In this document: in pieces, positions 8,809-18,259 of the stretch
Layout: the number at the start of each line of letters is the position of its first letter
Position numbering within the stretch: the stretch's first letter is position 1
Translations under genes and position numbers: made by a program
NCBI RefSeq assembly: GCF_021390595.1
Contig: NZ_JAJEJR010000002.1
Span: 868,001 to 932,000, forward strand
Length of the DNA: 64,000 nucleotides
Origin: Paraburkholderia sp. HP33-1
Lineage (GTDB): Bacteria; Pseudomonadota; Gammaproteobacteria; Burkholderiales; Burkholderiaceae
Direction of reading: 5' to 3'
The notes under the pieces: generated by a model
What the model was told of the DNA's origin: nothing
Seen by the model: the letters and a program-made list of their open reading frames with translations, nothing else
Database searches by the model: none

Positions 8809-9114
8809 ATGAGAGTACGTTTATTGATGATTGCCGCAATCGCCGTTCTGTTTCTCGTGCCGAGCACGGCCAGTGCGGCGGAATTGAGCGGTCAGGCGGA
8901 CCCCGGTGCATCGGGGCGCGCGATGATGCAACACGATGCGAACGAATCGGCGCAGGCGACGACCGACATGTCGTTCGGTCAGAACTGGGATTCGCAGCAG
9001 GGCGTGCGCAACGCGTCGTATGGCGGCGTCCCGGCGGGCGAGTCGCAAGCGGGAGGCCGGCGCAGCCAGTCCTGCTCGTTTGATACGGAGTGCAAGACTT
9101 ATTTCGGTCAATGA
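8809..9114 (+). CDS. small secreted hypothetical protein
   Basis: A 101-residue protein with a clear Sec signal peptide (MRVRLLMIAAIAVLFLVPSTASAAE, cleavage after ASA near residue 23). The mature region is short, polar and Gly/Ser/Gln-rich, ending in a segment with two cysteines (SCSFDTECKTYFGQ) that could form a disulphide in the periplasm. GAGGAG lies 8 nt before the ATG. The family was not recognised. It is a single gene on the plus strand. Confidence 0.7.
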   Translation: MRVRLLMIAAIAVLFLVPSTASAAELSGQADPGASGRAMMQHDANESAQATTDMSFGQNWDSQQGVRNASYGGVPAGESQAGGRRSQSCSFDTECKTYFGQ

Positions 9115-9246
9115 CCTGTTCGCGAGCGACAGCGGGGCGCCTCGAATCGCGCGCGCTGAGTACAACGCGGGTTCCCTGAGAGACGATCAGGTGCAGCGCT
9201 TTGCCGCCGCCACTTTTCAGGCGCTCGCCCGCAAACGCCCGCAATT

Positions 9247-9525
9247 TCACGCGAAAGCCGATTCCCACTGCGTTTGATTGCTGCGCTCGCCGAGGCGCGC
9301 GACGATATCGTCGACGCCGCGCGCCGTAGCGCCGTGTTCCGCTGCTTCGTAGTAGCCGCGGAATTCATCGAGTAGAGCGCGCCATGACGCATGCCAGCGG
9401 GTTTCCCTCAGGCAGACGCCGGAGGAATCGGCAATACGCAAGACGCCGTTGTCCGGATAGAAAGTCAGCGTGACGAGGCGGCCGTCGATGACGCAGGCGG
9501 CGGTGCAGGGGCGGGTCGTGACCAT
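9247..9525 (-). CDS. small hypothetical protein
   Basis: A 92-residue cytoplasmic-looking protein starting MVTTRPCTAACVIDGRLVTLTF. AAAGGAC lies 7 nt before the ATG at 9525, which is better than the upstream ATG at 9585. A beta-rich N-terminus is followed by a helical segment with WRALLDEFRGYYEAAEHG. It was not recognised; similar small proteins are common in Burkholderia genomes. Confidence 0.65.
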   Translation of the reverse strand: MVTTRPCTAACVIDGRLVTLTFYPDNGVLRIADSSGVCLRETRWHASWRALLDEFRGYYEAAEHGATARGVDDIVARLGERSNQTQWESAFA

Positions 9526-10266
9526 GTGAGGTGTCCTTTCGATAAACCAATGTGGTGCGTTAAACGCTGACGCGAATTTGAGCAAACGCTGTGCCTACGG
9601 TTGCACACGCTGTGCGCACCTGCTCTGGCGTCCTTTCACTTCGCTTTAACGGCAAATTTCGCTCGATCAATGAAGCGGTATCACCAGTATTCCAATGAAT
9701 GACGACAATTTTTTGTACTTGTCGATGCCGTGACGCGCAATAGCTTCAGTATCAACCAGTAAGGGTTTCTGCTGACTCGCGGCTCACGCGTAGCATGCCG
9801 CGAACGATGACGCCTAGCCTGCTTCCCATTCGATGCGCGATCTTTTCGCGCCATATGAATCGCCAACTCACCACCAGAATTTGACGCAATCAAGACCGAT
9901 TAATCGGGAACAGCGGCGCGTTGCGCCTGCCTTGCCATTCCTTTACGCGTTTGCTAGGGTCTGTTTACATATGGAACGCGCGCGCAAAGCCGCGCGGCTG
10001 CTCTTGCGGGCTCATCCGAAACAACTCCGCATGGCAATTTCATCGCATCGAGAAGCACGCGCTTTTCGCAATCAGGCCTTGTTGACAAATCGACGCATTG
10101 GAAACGAACCGTCTTTGGTTTCAAGAGCGGCTCGCGGTTTGATAGCAGCGGTTATAAGTCCCGTTTCTTTTATTCGATGCGTTCGCACTTGCGGCCGCGG
10201 CGTGTAGTGCGCGATTTGCGACAAATGCATTGACCGTAACGACGACGCAATCAAAAGGAGCATTTC
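9526..10266. other. long intergenic region with a dispersed-repeat copy
   Basis: 741 bases without a convincing gene; open frames on both strands lack ribosome sites and family resemblance. It contains the first copy of an about 26-nt repeat (9954-9979). The promoter of the exported protein at 10267 should lie in its right part. Confidence 0.4.
9954..9979 (+). repeat. 26-nt imperfect direct repeat, copy 1
   Basis: The core GGTCTGTTT-A-CATAT-G-GAACGC recurs at 11265-11290 with three substitutions over 26 positions, in the same orientation. The two copies bracket the exported-protein and small membrane-protein genes. The origin is unknown. Confidence 0.5.
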
Positions 10267-10884
10267 ATGGCTCGCAAGACAACGGGTACAGGGCACGCGC
10301 GAGTGAAGGCGATCACGGTGGCGCTGGCGATTTCTGTCGCCGCGGCGGGCCCGGCCATCGCGCAGGACAACGCGTCGGCGCCCGCGCCGGAACAGGAGGC
10401 AATCGGCGCGGCGGCGCTGCTGCACGTCCAGGCGCGCGTCGTCGCGATCGATCCCGCGACGAACAGCGTGACGCTGCGCGGCCCGCAAGGCGGCGAGGAA
10501 ACCTTCGACGTGAATCCGCAAGCCGCCGACTTAAGCAAGCTGCATATCGGCGACATCGTGACGATTGCGTACAAGAAAGCGATGCTGGTCGGCGTCGACA
10601 AACTCGCACCGAACGGTATTCGCCAGCGCCTCGATACCGAGGTCACACAGCCGGCGGCCAATGGCGTCGTGGCGTCGGCGCGGCGCGTCGAAATCGTGGC
10701 GACAGTGCGCAAGATCGATCGCAAGCATCGCACTGTCACGTTGCGCGGGCCGTCACGCACGGAAACGCTCGACGTGTCGCCGGACATTCCGCTCGAGAAA
10801 CTGAAGGTCGGCGATTCGGTGCGCGCGGTGTTCGTGTCGGCCATCGCGGCGAAGGTGTCGCGCGATGGCGCGGACGTCAAGTAA
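10267..10884 (+). CDS. exported protein with two internal repeats
   Basis: A 205-residue protein with a signal peptide (about residues 1-36, AAAGPAIAQ before cleavage). The mature part contains two versions of one unit: ARVVAIDPATNSVTLRGP...FDVNPQAADLSKLHIGDIV and ATVRKIDRKHRTVTLRGP...LDVSPDIPLEKLKVGDSV. Each reads as a small beta-barrel ending in a KL-IGD turn, resembling periplasmic beta-barrel or CusF/OB-like domains. AAAAGGAG precedes the ATG. Function unknown; a periplasmic location is inferred. Confidence 0.75.
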   Translation: MARKTTGTGHARVKAITVALAISVAAAGPAIAQDNASAPAPEQEAIGAAALLHVQARVVAIDPATNSVTLRGPQGGEETFDVNPQAADLSKLHIGDIVTIAYKKAMLVGVDKLAPNGIRQRLDTEVTQPAANGVVASARRVEIVATVRKIDRKHRTVTLRGPSRTETLDVSPDIPLEKLKVGDSVRAVFVSAIAAKVSRDGADVK

Positions 10885-11033
10885 CGGCGCTTAGTTAAGA
10901 AGGCGTAAATAAACTACGCTTCAAACGTATCGAGGCACGCGACGGCGAGCGGCAACCGGGGGTTCGATGTCGCGCTGGCCATTGCGGCTCAGGTTTCACT
11001 ATGGTCATCGCGTTGCGCGCGAAGGAGCAGGGA

Positions 11034-11267
11034 ATGGAACAGAGCGAACCGGAATCCACTGCCGAATCGGAGCGCAAAAGGCTGATCCGCAGCAAGATCC
11101 ATGTCGGCCTCGCGGCGGTGGGCACCTTGTCGTCAGTCTTCGGAATCGGCATAGCGATCATCGGCGGTATCAACTTCGACCAGACCAAGGTGCTGGTCGG
11201 CGTCGGCATCATCGCCGTGTCGACCATTCTTTATGTTTCGATGCTTTTCGTCGCGGCGGGTGACTAA
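11034..11267 (+). CDS. small inner-membrane protein
   Basis: A 77-residue protein with a charged N-terminus (MEQSEPESTAESERKRLIRSK) and two hydrophobic segments (IHVGLAAVGTLSSVFGIGI and VLVGVGIIAVSTILYVSMLF). AAGGAG lies about 8 nt before the ATG at 11034; an upstream ATG at 11001 is less well placed. The family was not recognised. Confidence 0.6.
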   Translation: MEQSEPESTAESERKRLIRSKIHVGLAAVGTLSSVFGIGIAIIGGINFDQTKVLVGVGIIAVSTILYVSMLFVAAGD

Positions 11268-11290
11268 GGTCTGTTTGCATATCGAACGCA
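11265..11290 (+). repeat. 26-nt imperfect direct repeat, copy 2
   Basis: The second copy overlaps the stop codon of the small membrane protein and matches 23 of 26 positions of 9954-9979. It is in the same orientation. Confidence 0.5.
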
Positions 11291-11425
11291 CTAGCCGCCG
11301 ATCCACTTTTGCTATCGCCCCCTCCAATAGTCGAATTGTTGGCGGATCGCACCGCCCGTATATTGACCGCAACGATATACAACAACTCGATGGCACGCCG
11401 CTCGGCGGCCCACAGGAGCACAGCA

Positions 11426-12178
11426 ATGAATCGGATCGATCTGGAGGGGCGCACGGTCGTCATCACCGGTGGCGCGCGCGGCATCGGCTACGCGGTCGCG
11501 CAGCGGGCGCTGCAGTCTGGCGCGTCGGTCGCGTTGTGGGACGTCGATGGCGAACGCCTCGCGCGTAGCCAGCGCGAGCTGGGCGAACTCGGCAAGGTCA
11601 GCGCCGTCACGGTCGAGCTGACCGACGAAGCCGCGGTCGAGCAGGCCACCGCGCAAACGGTCGCCGAGCACGGCTCGATCGACGTGCTGATCAACTCCGC
11701 GGGCATCACCGGTGGCATCGGTACGACGTGGGAGCTCGCGCCCGACGTGTGGCGCCGCGTGATCGACGTGAACCTGATCGGCCCGTATCTGACCTGCCGC
11801 GCCGTCGTGCCGCAGATGCTGAAGCAGGGCTATGGGCGCATCGTCAATATCGCGTCGGTGGCGGGCAAGGAGGGCAATCCGAATGCTTCGCACTACAGCG
11901 CATCGAAAGCGGGGTTGATCGGTTTAACCAAGTCGCTCGGCAAGGAACTCGCGACCAGAAACATCCTCGTCAATGCGGTCACGCCGGCCGCCGCAAAAAC
12001 CGAGATATTCAATTCGATGTCGCAGCAGCACATCGACTACATGCTGTCGAAGATTCCGATGAACCGATTCCTGCTGCCGGAAGAAGCGGCGTCGCTGATC
12101 CTGTGGCTGTCTTCTGAGGACTGCGCGTTCAGCACCGCCTCGGTGTTCGACCTGTCCGGCGGCCGCGCCACCTACTGA
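11426..12178 (+). CDS. SDR dehydrogenase, probable 2-keto-3-deoxy-L-rhamnonate 4-dehydrogenase
   Basis: A 250-residue classical SDR: the nucleotide loop [10 protein letters not shown] is near residue 15, followed by NSAG and the catalytic Ser and YSASK in [20 protein letters not shown]. It starts the rhamnose cluster, directly before L-rhamnonate dehydratase, and in the non-phosphorylative L-rhamnose route a SDR (LRA5-type) oxidises 2-keto-3-deoxy-L-rhamnonate. The assignment to that step is inferred from position. An alternative is an L-fuconate-type dehydrogenase. The ATG at 11426 has CAGGAG upstream; the longer frame from 11309 lacks one. Confidence 0.8.
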   Translation: MNRIDLEGRTVVITGGARGIGYAVAQRALQSGASVALWDVDGERLARSQRELGELGKVSAVTVELTDEAAVEQATAQTVAEHGSIDVLINSAGITGGIGTTWELAPDVWRRVIDVNLIGPYLTCRAVVPQMLKQGYGRIVNIASVAGKEGNPNASHYSASKAGLIGLTKSLGKELATRNILVNAVTPAAAKTEIFNSMSQQHIDYMLSKIPMNRFLLPEEAASLILWLSSEDCAFSTASVFDLSGGRATY

Positions 12179-12278
12179 GCGCGCCGCTCACGAATTCCAC
12201 GCCTGTTGCACGCGTATTGAACACGCGTCGAGCCCGCGTTGTCGAGCCGCTTCGACGCCTCTCTCACGGAGCCCTTTC

Positions 12279-13457
12279 ATGGCCATGCCTACCATCCGGC
12301 ACGTGCGTGCCTTCATCGTTCGCGGCGGCGGCGCGGACTATCACGATCAGGCCGGCGGACACTGGATCGATGATCACATCGCAACGCCGATGGCGCGTTA
12401 TCCCGAGTATCGCCAGAGCCGCCAGTCGTTCGGCATCAACGTGCTCGGCACGCTGGTCGTCGAGATCGAGGCGAGCGACGGCACGGTGGGCTTCGCGGTG
12501 ACGACCGGCGGCGAGATCGGCGCGTTCATCGTCGAGAAGCATCTCGCGCGTTTTCTCGAAGGGCAGCTCGTGACCGACATCGAGAAGATGTGGGATCAGA
12601 TGTACTTTGCGACGCTGTACTACGGGCGCAAGGGCATCGTGCTCAATACGATTTCCGGCGTCGATCTGGCGCTGTGGGATCTGCTCGCGAAGGTTCGCAA
12701 GGAGCCCGTTTATCAACTTTTGGGCGGGCCCGTGCGCGACGAGCTGGTGTTCTACGCGACCGGCGCGCGCCCCGATCTCGCGAAGGAGATGGGCTTCATC
12801 GGCGGCAAGCTGCCGTTGCAGCATGGTCCCGCGGAAGGAGAAGAGGGCCTCAAACAGAACCTCGACAAGCTCGCCGACATGCGTGCGCGCGTCGGCGACG
12901 ACTTCTGGCTGATGTACGACTGCTGGATGAGCCTCGACCTGCGCTACGCGACGCGGCTCGCGCAAGGCGCGCACGAATACGGCCTCAAATGGCTCGAAGA
13001 ATGCCTCCCGCCTGACGATTACTGGGGTTACGCCGAACTGCGCCGTAACGTGCCGCGCGGCATGATGGTGTCGACCGGCGAGCACGAGGCGACGCGCTGG
13101 GGCTTCCGGATGCTGCTTGAAATGGAGTGCTGCGATCTGATCCAGCCCGACGTCGGCTGGTGCGGCGGCATCACCGAGCTGATCAAGATTTCCGCGCTCG
13201 CCGATGCGCATAACGTGATGGTGGTGCCGCATGGATCGTCGGTGTACAGCTATCACTTCGTCGTCACGCGTCATAACTCGCCGTTCTCCGAGTTCCTGAT
13301 GATGGCGCCGAAGGCCGACGAAGTGGTGCCGATGTTCAACCCGCTGCTGCTCGACGAACCGGTGCCGGTCAACGGTCGCATGAAGGTGCCGGACACGCCG
13401 GGCTTCGGTGTGCGGCTCAATCCGCAATGCGCGCTGGTGCGGCCTTATCAGCATTGA
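12279..13457 (+). CDS. rhmD: L-rhamnonate dehydratase
   Basis: An enolase-superfamily enzyme that removes water from L-rhamnonate to give 2-keto-3-deoxy-L-rhamnonate. The 392-residue sequence follows E. coli RhmD (YfaW) closely: DYHDQ...[75 protein letters not shown] and [10 protein letters not shown]. The acidic metal ligands and the C-terminal His are in these blocks. The ribosome site is GGAG 7 nt upstream. It lies between two SDR genes, with the next gene starting 14 bases after its stop. Confidence 0.95.
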   Translation: MAMPTIRHVRAFIVRGGGADYHDQAGGHWIDDHIATPMARYPEYRQSRQSFGINVLGTLVVEIEASDGTVGFAVTTGGEIGAFIVEKHLARFLEGQLVTDIEKMWDQMYFATLYYGRKGIVLNTISGVDLALWDLLAKVRKEPVYQLLGGPVRDELVFYATGARPDLAKEMGFIGGKLPLQHGPAEGEEGLKQNLDKLADMRARVGDDFWLMYDCWMSLDLRYATRLAQGAHEYGLKWLEECLPPDDYWGYAELRRNVPRGMMVSTGEHEATRWGFRMLLEMECCDLIQPDVGWCGGITELIKISALADAHNVMVVPHGSSVYSYHFVVTRHNSPFSEFLMMAPKADEVVPMFNPLLLDEPVPVNGRMKVPDTPGFGVRLNPQCALVRPYQH

Positions 13458-13471
13458 ACGAGGAGAGTAAC

Positions 13472-14254
13472 GTGCTGCTCAAGGACAAGGTCGTGATCGT
13501 TACTGGCGGTTCGCGCGGCATTGGACGCGCGATCGCGGTGGCCTGCGCCCGCGAAGGCGCGGACGTGGCGATCAACTACTGGGGTGAGAACGACGCATCG
13601 TATGGCCGTCGTTCCGCGGTCGCGGAAGTGGTCGGCGAAATCGAGGCGTTGGGGCGCCACGTGATAGCGGTGGAGGGCAACGTCGCGGCGCGTGACACGG
13701 GCCAGCAGCTGGTGCGCCGCACGGTCGACGCGTTCGGCAAGCTCGACGTGCTCGCGAGCAATGCCGGCATCTGCCCGTTCCACGCGTTTCTCGACATGCC
13801 GCCCGAGGTGCTCGAATCGACGGTTGCGGTCAATCTGAACGGCGCGTTCTACGTGACGCAGGCCGCTGCGCAGCAGATGAAAAAGCAGGGCACCGGTGGC
13901 GCGATCGTCGCGACGAGTTCGATCAGCGCATTGGTGGGCGGCGGCATGCAGACGCATTACACGCCGACCAAGGCCGGCGTGCATTCGCTGATGCAGTCGT
14001 GCGCGATTGCGTTGGGGCCGTTCGGCATCCGCTGCAACTCGGTGATGCCGGGCACGATCGCCACCGACCTCAATGCCGAGGATCTCGCCGATGAAGCGAA
14101 GAAGGCCTACTTCGAGAAGCGCATTCCGCTCGGCCGCCTGGGGCATCCCGACGACGTCGCCGATTGCGTGGTGTTTCTTGCGTCGGACCGCGCGCGCTAT
14201 GTGACGGGCGCCGCGCTGCTCGTCGACGGCGGCCTGTTCGTCAATCTGCAATAA
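13472..14254 (+). CDS. L-rhamnose 1-dehydrogenase (SDR)
   Basis: A 260-residue SDR with TGGSRGIGRA near residue 11, SNAG, and the catalytic Ser/Tyr/Lys in TSSISALVGGGMQTHYTPTK. The insert NYWGENDASYGRRSAVAEVV after the second beta strand matches L-rhamnose 1-dehydrogenases of the non-phosphorylative pathway, which oxidise L-rhamnose to L-rhamnono-lactone. GTG at 13472 is preceded by AGGAGAG. It overlaps nothing and follows rhmD by 14 bases, so it is probably co-transcribed and translated with it. It converges with the LysR gene. Confidence 0.85.
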   Translation: MLLKDKVVIVTGGSRGIGRAIAVACAREGADVAINYWGENDASYGRRSAVAEVVGEIEALGRHVIAVEGNVAARDTGQQLVRRTVDAFGKLDVLASNAGICPFHAFLDMPPEVLESTVAVNLNGAFYVTQAAAQQMKKQGTGGAIVATSSISALVGGGMQTHYTPTKAGVHSLMQSCAIALGPFGIRCNSVMPGTIATDLNAEDLADEAKKAYFEKRIPLGRLGHPDDVADCVVFLASDRARYVTGAALLVDGGLFVNLQ

Positions 14255-14273
14255 GCGGCGCGCGATGCTGGCG

Positions 14274-15269
14274 TCAATTGACCGTGGCGGGCGTAGTCAG
14301 CGTGCTGGGCGCGTCGAGCGGATTGTCGCGCGCGAGGTTGCGCGAGAAGCCGCGCAGCAGTTCGATGAAGCGCAGCGCCGGCTCGGCGAGGGGCTCCTCC
14401 TTGCGCGTCAGAATGCCGAAGCCCGCGAGGCTCTTACCGATTTCGAGCGGCAGCGCGACGAGCAGTCCGCCGCGTACATGATCACGCACCACCGACTCCG
14501 GCAGCATCGCAACGGCATCGTAATTCTCGAGCAATTGCAGCGTCGCGAAGATGGACGCGCACTCGGTCAGATTGACCGGCGTGGCGAGCCCCGCGCGCGC
14601 AAGTTCTTCCTCGAACAGCACGCGCGCCGGACTCGTGACCGGCTGCGCAACCCACGGCCACACGACGAGTTCGCGCAACGTGATGCGCGCGCGCCGCGCG
14701 AGCGGATGCACGGCGCGCACGACGAGCAGCAGCGTTTCGCGCGCGAGCGGCTCGAAGCTGAAGTCATTGTGCTGCAAGGGATTGGTCAGACGCCCCAAGG
14801 CGAGGTCGACCTCGCGGCGATGCAGCAATTGCACGACCTGGTCGCTCGTTTCCCCGAGGATGCGTACGTTGAGCAGCGGGCTTTCGGTCTTCAGCGCGGC
14901 GACCGACATCGCCAGCAGATCGGGCGCGGCGCCCATGATCGCGCCGACGGTCAACTGTCCGTGACCGCCACGTCGTTTGACGTCGAGGTCTTCGGCGAAG
15001 CGCGTGAGTTCGGCAAGGGCGCGGCGCGCGTAAGCGAGCGTGACGACTCCGAGTGGCGTCGGCGTCATGCCGCGCGCGTTGCGCTCGAACAGCAGGAAGC
15101 CGAATGCTTCCTCGATGTCGCCCAGCATGCGGCTCGCGCTCGGTTGCGCGACGTTGACGGCCTCGGCGGCCTGGTGCAGGTTGCGGGTGTCGTCGAGCGC
15201 GACGAGCAGGGCGAGATGCTTGAACTTGAGACGGTTGACGAGTGCGACGGCGGCTGAATGTTGGCTCAT
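14274..15269 (-). CDS. LysR-family regulator of the rhamnose cluster
   Basis: A 331-residue LysR-type activator/repressor. The N-terminal winged HTH is LKFKHLALLVALDDTRNLHQAAEAVNVAQPSASRML; the C-terminal effector domain includes LTVGAIMGAAPDLL and VDLALGRL. Its pattern resembles sugar-responsive LysR proteins of the GbpR type. The frame stays open upstream to 15704, but the conserved N-terminus begins at the ATG at 15269. It diverges from the mutarotase/lactonase/ABC genes and converges with the dehydrogenase, so it probably senses rhamnose or a pathway intermediate. That is inferred. Confidence 0.9.
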   Translation of the reverse strand: MSQHSAAVALVNRLKFKHLALLVALDDTRNLHQAAEAVNVAQPSASRMLGDIEEAFGFLLFERNARGMTPTPLGVVTLAYARRALAELTRFAEDLDVKRRGGHGQLTVGAIMGAAPDLLAMSVAALKTESPLLNVRILGETSDQVVQLLHRREVDLALGRLTNPLQHNDFSFEPLARETLLLVVRAVHPLARRARITLRELVVWPWVAQPVTSPARVLFEEELARAGLATPVNLTECASIFATLQLLENYDAVAMLPESVVRDHVRGGLLVALPLEIGKSLAGFGILTRKEEPLAEPALRFIELLRGFSRNLARDNPLDAPSTLTTPATVN

Positions 15270-15313
15270 GGTGCCAGTGTGGGTGCCCGTGCGATTCGGT
15301 TTGTGGATCGCCC

Positions 15314-15332
15314 AATCCCAACAACGGATTGA
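15314..15332. promoter_or_regulatory. inverted repeat, candidate LysR operator
   Basis: CAATCC, 7 nt, GGATTG. It lies in the 120-bp divergent space between the LysR and rhaM genes and overlaps the -35 hexamer of the proposed rhaM promoter. Such placement suits control by the neighbouring LysR protein. Binding is inferred. Confidence 0.45.
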
Positions 15333-15359
15333 GAGGCTATCGATGCAGGAATTATAGTC
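15330..15359 (+). promoter_or_regulatory. candidate sigma-70 promoter of the rhaM operon
   Basis: TTGAGA (15330-15335), an 18-nt spacer and TATAGT (15354-15359), ending 30 bases before the rhaM ATG. It is the best sigma-70 match in the divergent region. Confidence 0.45.
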
Positions 15360-15389
15360 GTTCGAAGGAGCGACAGGAGGCAGGCCGCA

Positions 15390-15707
15390 ATGGAGACAAT
15401 CGCTTTCCGGATGGTGCTCAACCCCGGCATGCGCGAAGAATACGAACGGCGTCACGCGCAGATCTGGCCCGAGCTCGTGGACGCGTTGTACGACGCCGGC
15501 GTGCGCGACTACCGGATTTTCTTCGACCCCGACACGAATCATCTTTTCGCGGTGCTCGCACGCACGAGCGATCACACGATGGACCAGTTGCCGCAACTCG
15601 ACGTGATGCGCAAATGGTGGGATTACATGGCCGACATCATGCAGACCGCGCCGGATCATACGCCGCTGTCGCGAACGCTCGAACCCGTCTTTCATCTCAG
15701 TCATTGA
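15390..15707 (+). CDS. rhaM: L-rhamnose mutarotase
   Basis: RhaM interconverts the alpha and beta anomers of L-rhamnose, so that the dehydrogenase receives its preferred form. The 105-residue product shows the family pattern: [24 protein letters not shown] with the catalytic His, [16 protein letters not shown], and [12 protein letters not shown] near the C-terminus. It is the first gene of the divergent operon, followed by the lactonase 74 bases on. AGGAGG is 10 nt upstream. Confidence 0.93.
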   Translation: METIAFRMVLNPGMREEYERRHAQIWPELVDALYDAGVRDYRIFFDPDTNHLFAVLARTSDHTMDQLPQLDVMRKWWDYMADIMQTAPDHTPLSRTLEPVFHLSH

Positions 15708-15781
15708 GTAGCGCTGAACACAGCTGAACCCCGCAACGACGCACGAACCTCGAAACGCTTTTCACCCGACGAAGGTGCCGC

Positions 15782-16675
15782 ATGCAGGTTGTCGATTCGC
15801 ATATCCATCTGTGGGATCTGAAGACGCATCGCTATCCGTGGCTGGAGAACCCGGGCGTGTCGTTCGTCGGCGATGCGCGCGATCTGAAGCACGACTATCT
15901 GCTCGACGATCTGCTCGGTGAAGCGGGCGACATCGACGTACTGAAGATCGTGCACGTCGAGGCGAATCACGATCCGGCCGATCCTGTCGAGGAAACGCGC
16001 TGGCTGCAGTCGATCGCGGATCGCGAGGTGTCGCGCGGCATGCCGAACGCGATCGTCGCGGCGGTCGATCTTTCCGCGCAGAACGCGCCCGCGTTGCTCG
16101 AAGCGCATGCTTCGTTCGCGAATACGCGCGGCATCCGGCAGATTCTCAACGTGCACGACAACAGGCTGTTCGATTACGTCGGCCGTCATTTCATGCACGA
16201 GCCGCAGTGGCGTGAGCATTTCGCGCTGCTGCGTCGTTACGGCCTGTCGTTCGATCTGCAACTGTATCCGTCGCAGATGGAAGAGGCGGCCGCGCTGGCA
16301 CGCGCGCATGCGGACACGCTTCTGCTTGTCAATCACGCGGGCATGTTCGTCGATCGCAATAGCGTGGCGGGTTATCGCGCTTGGCGCGATGGCATGCGCG
16401 CGCTGGCGGCGTGTCCGAACATCGTGGTCAAGATCAGTGGGCTTGCCATGTTCGATCATCACTGGAGCGTCGAAAGCCTGCGGCCCTATGTGCTGGAAAC
16501 GATCGATACGTTCGGCGTCGAACGCGCGATGTTCGCGTCGAACTTTCCGGTCGACCGGCTGTTCGGCTCGTACACGGATTTGTGGCACGCGTATGCGGCG
16601 ATCGTCGCGGATGCGAGCGAAGTTGAGAAAGATGCGCTGTTTCGGCGCAACGCAGAACGGTACTACCGTATTTGA
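15782..16675 (+). CDS. amidohydrolase-2 family lactonase, probable L-rhamnono-1,4-lactonase
   Basis: A 297-residue TIM-barrel amidohydrolase. The first strand carries the metal-binding DSHIHLWD (residues 5-12); VHVEANHD, LVNHAG and the final FASNFPVD supply the other expected acidic/His positions. Family members hydrolyse sugar lactones (L-fucono- and L-rhamnono-lactone), and the dehydrogenase encoded here would make such a lactone. The specific substrate is inferred from the cluster. The ABC ATPase gene starts 54 bases later. Confidence 0.85.
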   Translation: MQVVDSHIHLWDLKTHRYPWLENPGVSFVGDARDLKHDYLLDDLLGEAGDIDVLKIVHVEANHDPADPVEETRWLQSIADREVSRGMPNAIVAAVDLSAQNAPALLEAHASFANTRGIRQILNVHDNRLFDYVGRHFMHEPQWREHFALLRRYGLSFDLQLYPSQMEEAAALARAHADTLLLVNHAGMFVDRNSVAGYRAWRDGMRALAACPNIVVKISGLAMFDHHWSVESLRPYVLETIDTFGVERAMFASNFPVDRLFGSYTDLWHAYAAIVADASEVEKDALFRRNAERYYRI

Positions 16676-16729
16676 TGCGTCGCGCGCACGGACAAAAATC
16701 GTACAAGCAGACGCTTAGGAGACAACGCA

Positions 16730-18259
16730 GTGCAGCCATCCCCATCCGCGGTGCCGCGACTCGAATTGCGGCACGCGAGCAAATCCTTCGGCCGGGTGCG
16801 CGCGCTGTCCGACGGCGACCTCGTGCTGTGGCCCGGCGAGGTGCATGCGCTGCTCGGCGAGAACGGCGCGGGCAAATCGACGCTCGTCAAAATCCTCGCT
16901 GGCGTGCATCAGCCCGACGCCGGCGAACTGCTGGTGAACGGCGAGCCGCGCCGCTTCGCGACGCCCGCCGAAGCACGCGACGCCGGGCTCGCGGTGATCT
17001 ATCAGGAACCGACGCTGTTCTTCGATCTGTCGATCGCGGAGAACATCTTCATGGGCAGGCAGCCGGTCGACCGCTTCGGCCGCATCCAGTACGACGCGAT
17101 GCATCGCGAGGTGGACGGGTTGCTCGCGTCGCTCGGCGTCGAGCTGCGCGCGGATCGACTGGTGCGCGGTCTGTCGATCGCGGACCAGCAGGTGATCGAA
17201 ATCGCGAAGGCGTTGTCGCTGAACGCGAGCGTGCTGATCATGGATGAGCCGACCGCCGCATTGTCGCTGCCCGAAGTCGAGCGGCTCTTCGCGATCGTGC
17301 GCAAGCTGCGCGAACGCAACGTCGCCATCCTGTTCATCACGCACCGGCTCGACGAAGTGTTCGCGCTGACGCAGCGCGTGACGATCATGCGCGACGGCGC
17401 GAAAGTTTTCGACGCACTGACCGCCGATCTGAGCACCGACGGGATCGTCGCGAAGATGGTTGGCCGCGATCTGGAAACGTTCTATCCGAAGGCCGATTGC
17501 ACGCCCGGCGACGTGCGTCTGTCGGTGCGTGGCCTGACGCGCATCGGCGTATTCAAGGACGTCTCGTTCGACGTGCGCGCGGGCGAGATCGTCGCGCTCG
17601 CGGGCCTCGTTGGGGCGGGACGCAGCGAGGTCGCGCGCGCGATCTTCGGTATCGATCCGCTCGACGCGGGCGAGGTCTGGCTCGCCGGCAAGCGGCTCGA
17701 CACCGGCAAGCCCGCGGCCGCGGTGCGCGCGGGGCTCGCGCTCGTGCCGGAGGATCGTCGGCAGCAAGGGCTCGCGCTGGAACTGAGCATCGCGCGCAAT
17801 GCGTCGATGACGGTGCTCGGCCGGCTCGTGCGGCATGGTCTCATTTCGACGCGCAGCGAAACGCAGCTCGCGAACCGGTGGGGCACGCGCCTGCGCGTGA
17901 AGGCGGGCGATCCTAACGCGCCGGTCGGCACACTGTCGGGCGGCAACCAGCAGAAGGTCGTGCTCGGCAAATGGCTCGCGACGGACCCGAAAGTGCTGAT
18001 CATCGACGAACCGACGCGCGGCATCGACGTCGGCGCGAAAGCCGAGGTGTATGGCGCGCTGGCCGAACTCGTGCGCGACGGCATGGCCGTGCTGATGATT
18101 TCGAGCGAGCTGCCCGAGGTGCTCGGCATGGCCGATCGCGTGCTCGTGATGCACGAAGGCCGCATCAGCGCGGAGATCGCGCGCGCCGACGCGAACGAGG
18201 AGCGCATCATGGGCGCCGCGCTCGGCCAGGGTCTTTCACCCTTCGGACGTGCAGCATGA
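16730..18259 (+). CDS. sugar ABC transporter ATP-binding protein (rhamnose)
   Basis: A 509-residue CUT2-type ATPase with two fused nucleotide-binding domains, as in RbsA/MglA. The first Walker A is GENGAGKST near residue 45 and its Walker B is [10 protein letters not shown]. The second half keeps GLVGAGRSE in place of a normal Walker A, with [15 protein letters not shown] and [15 protein letters not shown], which is usual in this family. GTG at 16730 has TTAGGAGA upstream. Its TGA overlaps the permease ATG (ATGATGA arrangement), indicating translational coupling. Rhamnose specificity is inferred from the neighbours. Confidence 0.93.
   Translation: MQPSPSAVPRLELRHASKSFGRVRALSDGDLVLWPGEVHALLGENGAGKSTLVKILAGVHQPDAGELLVNGEPRRFATPAEARDAGLAVIYQEPTLFFDLSIAENIFMGRQPVDRFGRIQYDAMHREVDGLLASLGVELRADRLVRGLSIADQQVIEIAKALSLNASVLIMDEPTAALSLPEVERLFAIVRKLRERNVAILFITHRLDEVFALTQRVTIMRDGAKVFDALTADLSTDGIVAKMVGRDLETFYPKADCTPGDVRLSVRGLTRIGVFKDVSFDVRAGEIVALAGLVGAGRSEVARAIFGIDPLDAGEVWLAGKRLDTGKPAAAVRAGLALVPEDRRQQGLALELSIARNASMTVLGRLVRHGLISTRSETQLANRWGTRLRVKAGDPNAPVGTLSGGNQQKVVLGKWLATDPKVLIIDEPTRGIDVGAKAEVYGALAELVRDGMAVLMISSELPEVLGMADRVLVMHEGRISAEIARADANEERIMGAALGQGLSPFGRAA

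Noticed and set aside
12264..13454. 396-codon minus-strand frame over rhmD
   Set aside because: It is the mirror of an unmistakable L-rhamnonate dehydratase, has no ribosome site and has the biased composition of a shadow frame.
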